Assembly: GCA_947167315.1 (NCBI GenBank)
Contig: CAMVHP010000037.1
Span: 1 to 8,956, forward strand
DNA length: 8,956 bases
DNA from: RGIG8782 sp017475895
Lineage (GTDB): Bacteria > Pseudomonadota > Alphaproteobacteria > Rickettsiales > UBA1997
Reading direction: 5' to 3'
Positions within the stretch are counted from its first letter, which is position 1. Each line of letters starts with the position of its first letter. Made by a program: the position numbers and the translations under genes. Below, piece by piece: positions 6,801 through 8,956 of the stretch. A model generated the notes under the pieces. It saw nothing but the letters and a program-made list of their open reading frames with translations. It was not told the DNA's origin and did not search any database.

Positions 6801-7624
6801 CCGCTGAGGGTATTTTTGGAGAAAAATTAGTTACAGATTCTATCGCAAAAGGCTCTTCTCTTGACTATACCACGTGGGGTAAGGACGGTAGTCCTTCTGC
6901 TAAAACAGATCCGCATAGTTTGGCACTATCTAGAAGAAGAGATGAAAACAAAATTATCAACACTTCTGATCATGTTAGTGATGAGTATTCTGCGTTTGGT
7001 TCACCAAAAGAAGCGGCTAGAGTTCTAAGAAAAAGATTAGATGATTCAAAGACAAGAGCAGGCGAATTAAAACACCTGGGAAAATTATTGGATAAAGAAT
7101 CCGTAGGTACATTAGAGGAAGCATTGAAGGCGTACGACGAAGGAAAAATAACTAGAGCAAGGCTTGATATGATGATTGATGCCACAACAGAAAGATTGAG
7201 AATGAAGAGAACTGATGTTGAGAGGGGTATGGCATCCGGTAAGCTAAAATCACTTGACGATAAATTTAAAGAAATAATAGGTGATAGGCTTGATAGAAAA
7301 GAAAACGATAAAACAGAAGAAGCTGAAGAAAAAACAGAAGAAGAATCAAAAGAAAAACAATTTGATTCAACCGCAGTAATGGGAGGAGAAGATTCTACGG
7401 TTTTAACTGAAGAAGATACAAAACATATAGTTAATGACGATTCTACAGTTTTAACTGAAGAAAACGCAGTTGACGTAGTTGCGCCAGAAAATCCAGCAGC
7501 TAAAAAAGAAGATGACGATGGTAGCGACAAACTACAAAATTTTAGACAACAGGTAAACGAAAGAATCAAGAAACAACAAGCCAGTAAAAAGAAACAAGAG
7601 GAAACAAAAGAAGACAAAGACTAA
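3842..7624 (+). CDS. virB6: VirB6/TrbL-type type IV secretion inner-membrane protein, extended rickettsial form (1260 aa)
   Basis: VirB6-family proteins are polytopic inner-membrane parts of the T4SS through which substrate passes. Residues 1-35 are lysine-rich, and 36-58 form a strong signal-anchor helix. Residues of about 59-548 should be extracytoplasmic and carry 11 cysteines (69, 172, 247, 281, 312, 320, 322, 334, 348, 350, 435), six of them clustered in 312-350. Residues 551-868 are the conserved-type membrane core, with helices near 551-573, 590-633, 690-713, 716-742, 755-788 and 845-868, and a basic loop at 575-589. Residues 880-1260 are a hydrophilic tail with an acidic repeat near 1175-1207 and a Lys/Gln/Glu-rich end. 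Classic VirB6 is about 300 residues; only the core corresponds to it. No Shine-Dalgarno is seen, and the start is 13 bases after tRNA-Leu. It ends TAA-TGA in frame. The family call rests on architecture; other virB genes are absent from the window. Confidence 0.85.
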   Translation: MSDKKKDTSIQDFFKDILNTIVSGLKKLFYDIAKFIFKSFIKMLIVFILIIIAIITLNGTFSKKLKGTCIDADEFGKKKNQILAKPLNDSTGYLVNNNYKHEKIRQKVRHTDIGLSLNGDPVTINITGQWIPWIGEDYVSKISSVNNGNDEKLITLNSKLENGGLPDKSFFCALNRFTLNNSHKFSNKDEENEFYYIRNYYKQIIQDENKTENNIDIKVNGTVIDTITPGDKIIYGVEELPERQKECWLTGGAGLYLGSYGVNGKTQPSAYHHLMAQKMVCNKPYWFNGEITSTSDVITKYNKPTGKNWSSCKDAKGDSCTCDSGSKNEDLGTCSSYNGSSHKVMTYCDCKTYSEQSYTYGNFIENYFDVKYHLSSGSTITNEDQNNQILVDDGTQVIYNMEIHRKLLENNLPEAEKDNIGYIIASSMEKFATACYLKTKDIEGGEKREYKSFFQFGPKVLYKNVSESQNIKYAYGEKVRMFILDKYYDDNSGFYNIEVVSGVELDDVGSFEGKIQEVEFFLLGTPHVGSSNDRTDGIVAIIFNNILSSGFVRIARILMVFMVVFFGFRVIFGFKTKQDGKEGALNRRRIFSMIIKTGILVVLMSESAFQFFTTIVINFFVNGTIGIIDLIANIFPNGLVEDNMVSLINGMQNNTSTMSLAKNFAVVDEVLAFFDGHTLTAKVLSFTFLVGNKFFIGFIVSVMIFFALIFYLFKIVQSIIPFIFVILQLTLVLPLAPVCLAISLIDNTAFVLTGWIKFVLSKCMELIAFFTAFYLCTSIISNFIKTMLSFKVCFIGLGSYLMPNVDDEISVDGFVDFFKGSWLKELIKKILNNFIAAKIDTLPNNWFLFYCINITLTFLAVYMFDIMTKSFMDIMSKIISIDGASTKAEKNPMGDATGGKFGVSNMLVDFAKTTGLQQMQKKSDLLSWTRNIYDLDKGVGENAKHITKAVLGFGNKLMDIPLDAAVDAATGAETHAGQDFKRLMGSTAEGIFGEKLVTDSIAKGSSLDYTTWGKDGSPSAKTDPHSLALSRRRDENKIINTSDHVSDEYSAFGSPKEAARVLRKRLDDSKTRAGELKHLGKLLDKESVGTLEEALKAYDEGKITRARLDMMIDATTERLRMKRTDVERGMASGKLKSLDDKFKEIIGDRLDRKENDKTEEAEEKTEEESKEKQFDSTAVMGGEDSTVLTEEDTKHIVNDDSTVLTEENAVDVVAPENPAAKKEDDDGSDKLQNFRQQVNERIKKQQASKKKQEETKEDKD
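7363..7462 (+). repeat. Acidic DST repeat in the C-terminal tail of the VirB6-like protein
   Basis: The octapeptide DSTVLTEE occurs at residues 1184-1191 and 1200-1207. The coding 24-mers at 7391-7414 and 7439-7462 differ by one base and are 48 bases apart. A degenerate copy, DSTAVM, begins at residue 1175. The high DNA identity suggests a fairly recent duplication within a disordered acidic tail. Confidence 0.7.
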
Positions 7625-7654
7625 TGATTGATGATTAATCAATCATTAGTCTTT
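7616..7654. terminator. Bidirectional terminator hairpin between convergent virB6 and hemW
   Basis: A perfect inverted repeat: AAAGACTAATGATTGAT (7616-7632) and its exact complement at 7638-7654, with a 5-base loop. The stem starts with A and ends in CTTT on either strand, so each transcript gets a short U-tract, though the U-run is weak. The virB6 TAA (7622-7624) is in the left arm and the hemW TAA (plus-strand 7635-7637) is in the loop. The right arm also encodes the last residues of HemW. Confidence 0.65.
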
Positions 7655-8798
7655 CAATAATGGAGTCCAAAACAATAAAACCAGCTGGTTTTGCCGCTAT
7701 GTTTGTTTCATCTACATGTACAAAATTATTCAAAGTTTGATGGTTTCTGTTTATAAGATCCCTAACATCATCAATAATCAAATAATTCTGTATATCATAT
7801 AAATGAATACCGGCTTTTAATCTCAAGCCCATCAACAACACCTCCTCCATAAATTCCTGTTTTGTTAAATTTTCTCTTATCTCGTAACCAAAACCACGCT
7901 TCATTACATTTTTTATCCAGAATTCCGGATTTTTTACATTTTCAAATGATGTTCTAGTTCTATAACCATCAACAAATTTTTCATATAGACACAATCTACC
8001 ATGTGCTCCAGCTCCGATCCCAATCCACTCTCCGCTTTTCCAATAGTTCAAATTATGTTGACATTCAAAACCATTTTGAGCATAATTTGACACCTCGTAC
8101 ATATTCATGTTATGATTTTCCAAAAAATCATTAGTGATTTTGTACATTTTAGCCGCATCTTTATCATTCAGACTTTTAACCTTATCTTCATAAAATTTTG
8201 TTCCCTCTTCAACTATCAACTGGTACAGTGACAAGTGAAAAGGTGATAATTTGACAGCCTTTTCCAACTCCTTCAACCATTCATCAATATTTTGCCTCGG
8301 TCTAGCATAAATTAAATCAATGGAATATCTGTCACCAAAAATATTTTTTGCTAACTCTATCGCCCTCACGGCCTCCCGTTCATTATGTGTTCTACCAAAA
8401 AATTTTAACCATTCGTCATCCAAAGACTGAACTCCTATTGTTAATCGGTTAATTCCAATTTGTTTAAAATCATTAAATTTACTAATTTCAGCAGTTGTTG
8501 GGTTTGCCTCCATTGACACTTCAACATCATCACCTATTCCCCAAAGACTGTTAATTTGTGTCATAATTTTATCCAAAAAATTGCTGGACATTATGGACGG
8601 AGTACCACCACCGAAAAATATTGTTTTTATAGTTCTGTTTTTTGTTAACTCATAATAACTTTTTAATTCTGTCAGATAGGCGTTTAAAAAATCAACTTGA
8701 TTAACACCATATAATTTATAGGAGTTAAAATCACAGTAGGGACATTTTGACACACAAAACGGGTAATGAATATATATTGACAGATTATTTTTAGACAT
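7635..8798 (-). CDS. hemW: HemW, radical SAM heme chaperone
   Basis: HemW is a radical SAM protein that binds heme and hands it to haem proteins such as respiratory chain components; it was often misannotated as oxygen-independent coproporphyrinogen III oxidase. The cluster motif CVSKCPYCDF places Cys15, Cys19 and Cys22 for the 4Fe-4S cluster. The residue two after Cys22 is Phe24, where the true oxidase HemN has a fourth Cys, so HemW is the better call. Further marks are GGGTPS (63-68), MEANP (96-100), IGVQSLDD (121-128), DLIYARP (161-167), HLSLYQLIVEEGT (188-200), HNLNYW (248-253) and GIGAGAHGR (260-268), plus the C-terminal HemN_C-type region with LLMGLRLKAG (321-330). The 387 residues are the usual length and the gene is complete. 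No clear Shine-Dalgarno is seen; the start overlaps the end of the upstream gene, so translational coupling is likely. It converges on virB6. Confidence 0.95.
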   Translation of the reverse strand: MSKNNLSIYIHYPFCVSKCPYCDFNSYKLYGVNQVDFLNAYLTELKSYYELTKNRTIKTIFFGGGTPSIMSSNFLDKIMTQINSLWGIGDDVEVSMEANPTTAEISKFNDFKQIGINRLTIGVQSLDDEWLKFFGRTHNEREAVRAIELAKNIFGDRYSIDLIYARPRQNIDEWLKELEKAVKLSPFHLSLYQLIVEEGTKFYEDKVKSLNDKDAAKMYKITNDFLENHNMNMYEVSNYAQNGFECQHNLNYWKSGEWIGIGAGAHGRLCLYEKFVDGYRTRTSFENVKNPEFWIKNVMKRGFGYEIRENLTKQEFMEEVLLMGLRLKAGIHLYDIQNYLIIDDVRDLINRNHQTLNNFVHVDETNIAAKPAGFIVLDSIIERLMID

Positions 8799-8956
8799 TT
8801 TGTAGCTGTTTTATTATTCCATTTTTAAAAATTTTTATGGGTTTATATTTTGACAATATATTATTTTCTTTACAGAACTTATAAATAAAAAAATGTAAAA
8901 TGTTTATGGCCTTTACTATTTCTTTTTTATCTAGACTATATTCCACAAAACACAAC
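8791..8956 (-). CDS. 3' end of an unidentified gene upstream of hemW (partial)
   Basis: On the minus strand one frame is open from the window edge to a TAA at plus-strand 8791-8793, giving 54 residues ending in IIKQLQNV. It contains no ATG, so the start lies outside the window. It is Lys/Ile/Phe-rich, like the other proteins here, and ends by overlapping the hemW ATG by 8 bases (ATGTCTAA), a typical operon arrangement. I do not recognise the family from this fragment. In many alphaproteobacteria the gene before hemW is rdgB, but this C-terminus does not look like RdgB to me. An open frame of this length could occur by chance, but the overlap makes a real gene more likely. Confidence 0.55.
   Translation of the reverse strand, partial: LCFVEYSLDKKEIVKAINILHFFIYKFCKENNILSKYKPIKIFKNGIIKQLQNV

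Noticed and set aside
5323..7617. Minus-strand frames of 125-215 codons inside virB6
   Set aside because: Low-complexity Ser/Leu/Phe shadows of the virB6 coding strand; the gene itself has domain structure that explains the region.
47..7624. TGA read as tryptophan (genetic code 4)
   Set aside because: All Trp codons in the long genes are TGG and no in-frame TGA interrupts them, so the standard bacterial code fits.
7635..8798. Oxygen-independent coproporphyrinogen III oxidase (HemN)
   Set aside because: The residue after the CX3CX2C motif pattern is Phe24 rather than the fourth Cys of HemN, and the length of 387 residues fits HemW.

Overview
The window looks like chromosomal DNA of an AT-rich, host-associated alphaproteobacterium, most likely a member of or relative of the Rickettsiales. 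Three things point there. One is a very long VirB6-type type IV secretion (T4SS) membrane protein, with a large N-terminal extracytoplasmic domain and a long charged C-terminal tail, as in the rickettsial VirB6 paralogs. The second is a HemW with the 'DLIYARP' wording that I recall from alphaproteobacterial HemW proteins. The third is the strong A/T bias, with Lys/Asn/Ile-rich proteins and few Shine-Dalgarno sequences. The taxon is inferred; there is no rRNA or multi-gene marker here.

Layout. Positions 1-46 lie just past the end of the first gene and are open in its frame beyond the TGA. Positions 47-3289 (minus) hold one 1080-residue, lysine-rich, mostly helical protein that I cannot assign to a family. 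It has one hydrophobic segment, a polybasic stretch, short tandem repeats and a C-terminal helical repeat array. A near-consensus sigma-70 promoter overlapped by a perfect 10-bp-arm dyad sits directly in front of it. Next come two divergent tRNA genes: tRNA-Gly(GCC) on minus, ahead of the 1080-residue gene, and tRNA-Leu(UAA) on plus. The Leu tRNA has an excellent promoter and ends 13 bases before the start codon of the 1260-residue VirB6-like protein (3842-7624, plus), so the two are probably co-transcribed. hemW (7635-8798, minus) converges on virB6. Both stop codons lie inside one perfect 17-bp-arm hairpin that probably works as a bidirectional terminator. The right edge (8791-8956, minus) is the 3' end of another gene that overlaps the hemW start by 8 bases.

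How the genes may work together. VirB6-family proteins form the inner-membrane channel or platform of T4SSs. The divergent 1080-residue protein is in the right place, and has the right general look, to be a secreted or surface-associated partner or substrate, but nothing in its sequence proves this. A 13-base sequence is shared exactly between the dyad in front of the 1080-residue gene and the region just upstream of the tRNA-Leu/virB6 promoter, which hints at common control. hemW and its upstream overlapping gene look like ordinary housekeeping genes. I found no CRISPR array, insertion sequence, integrase, rRNA or clear attachment site.
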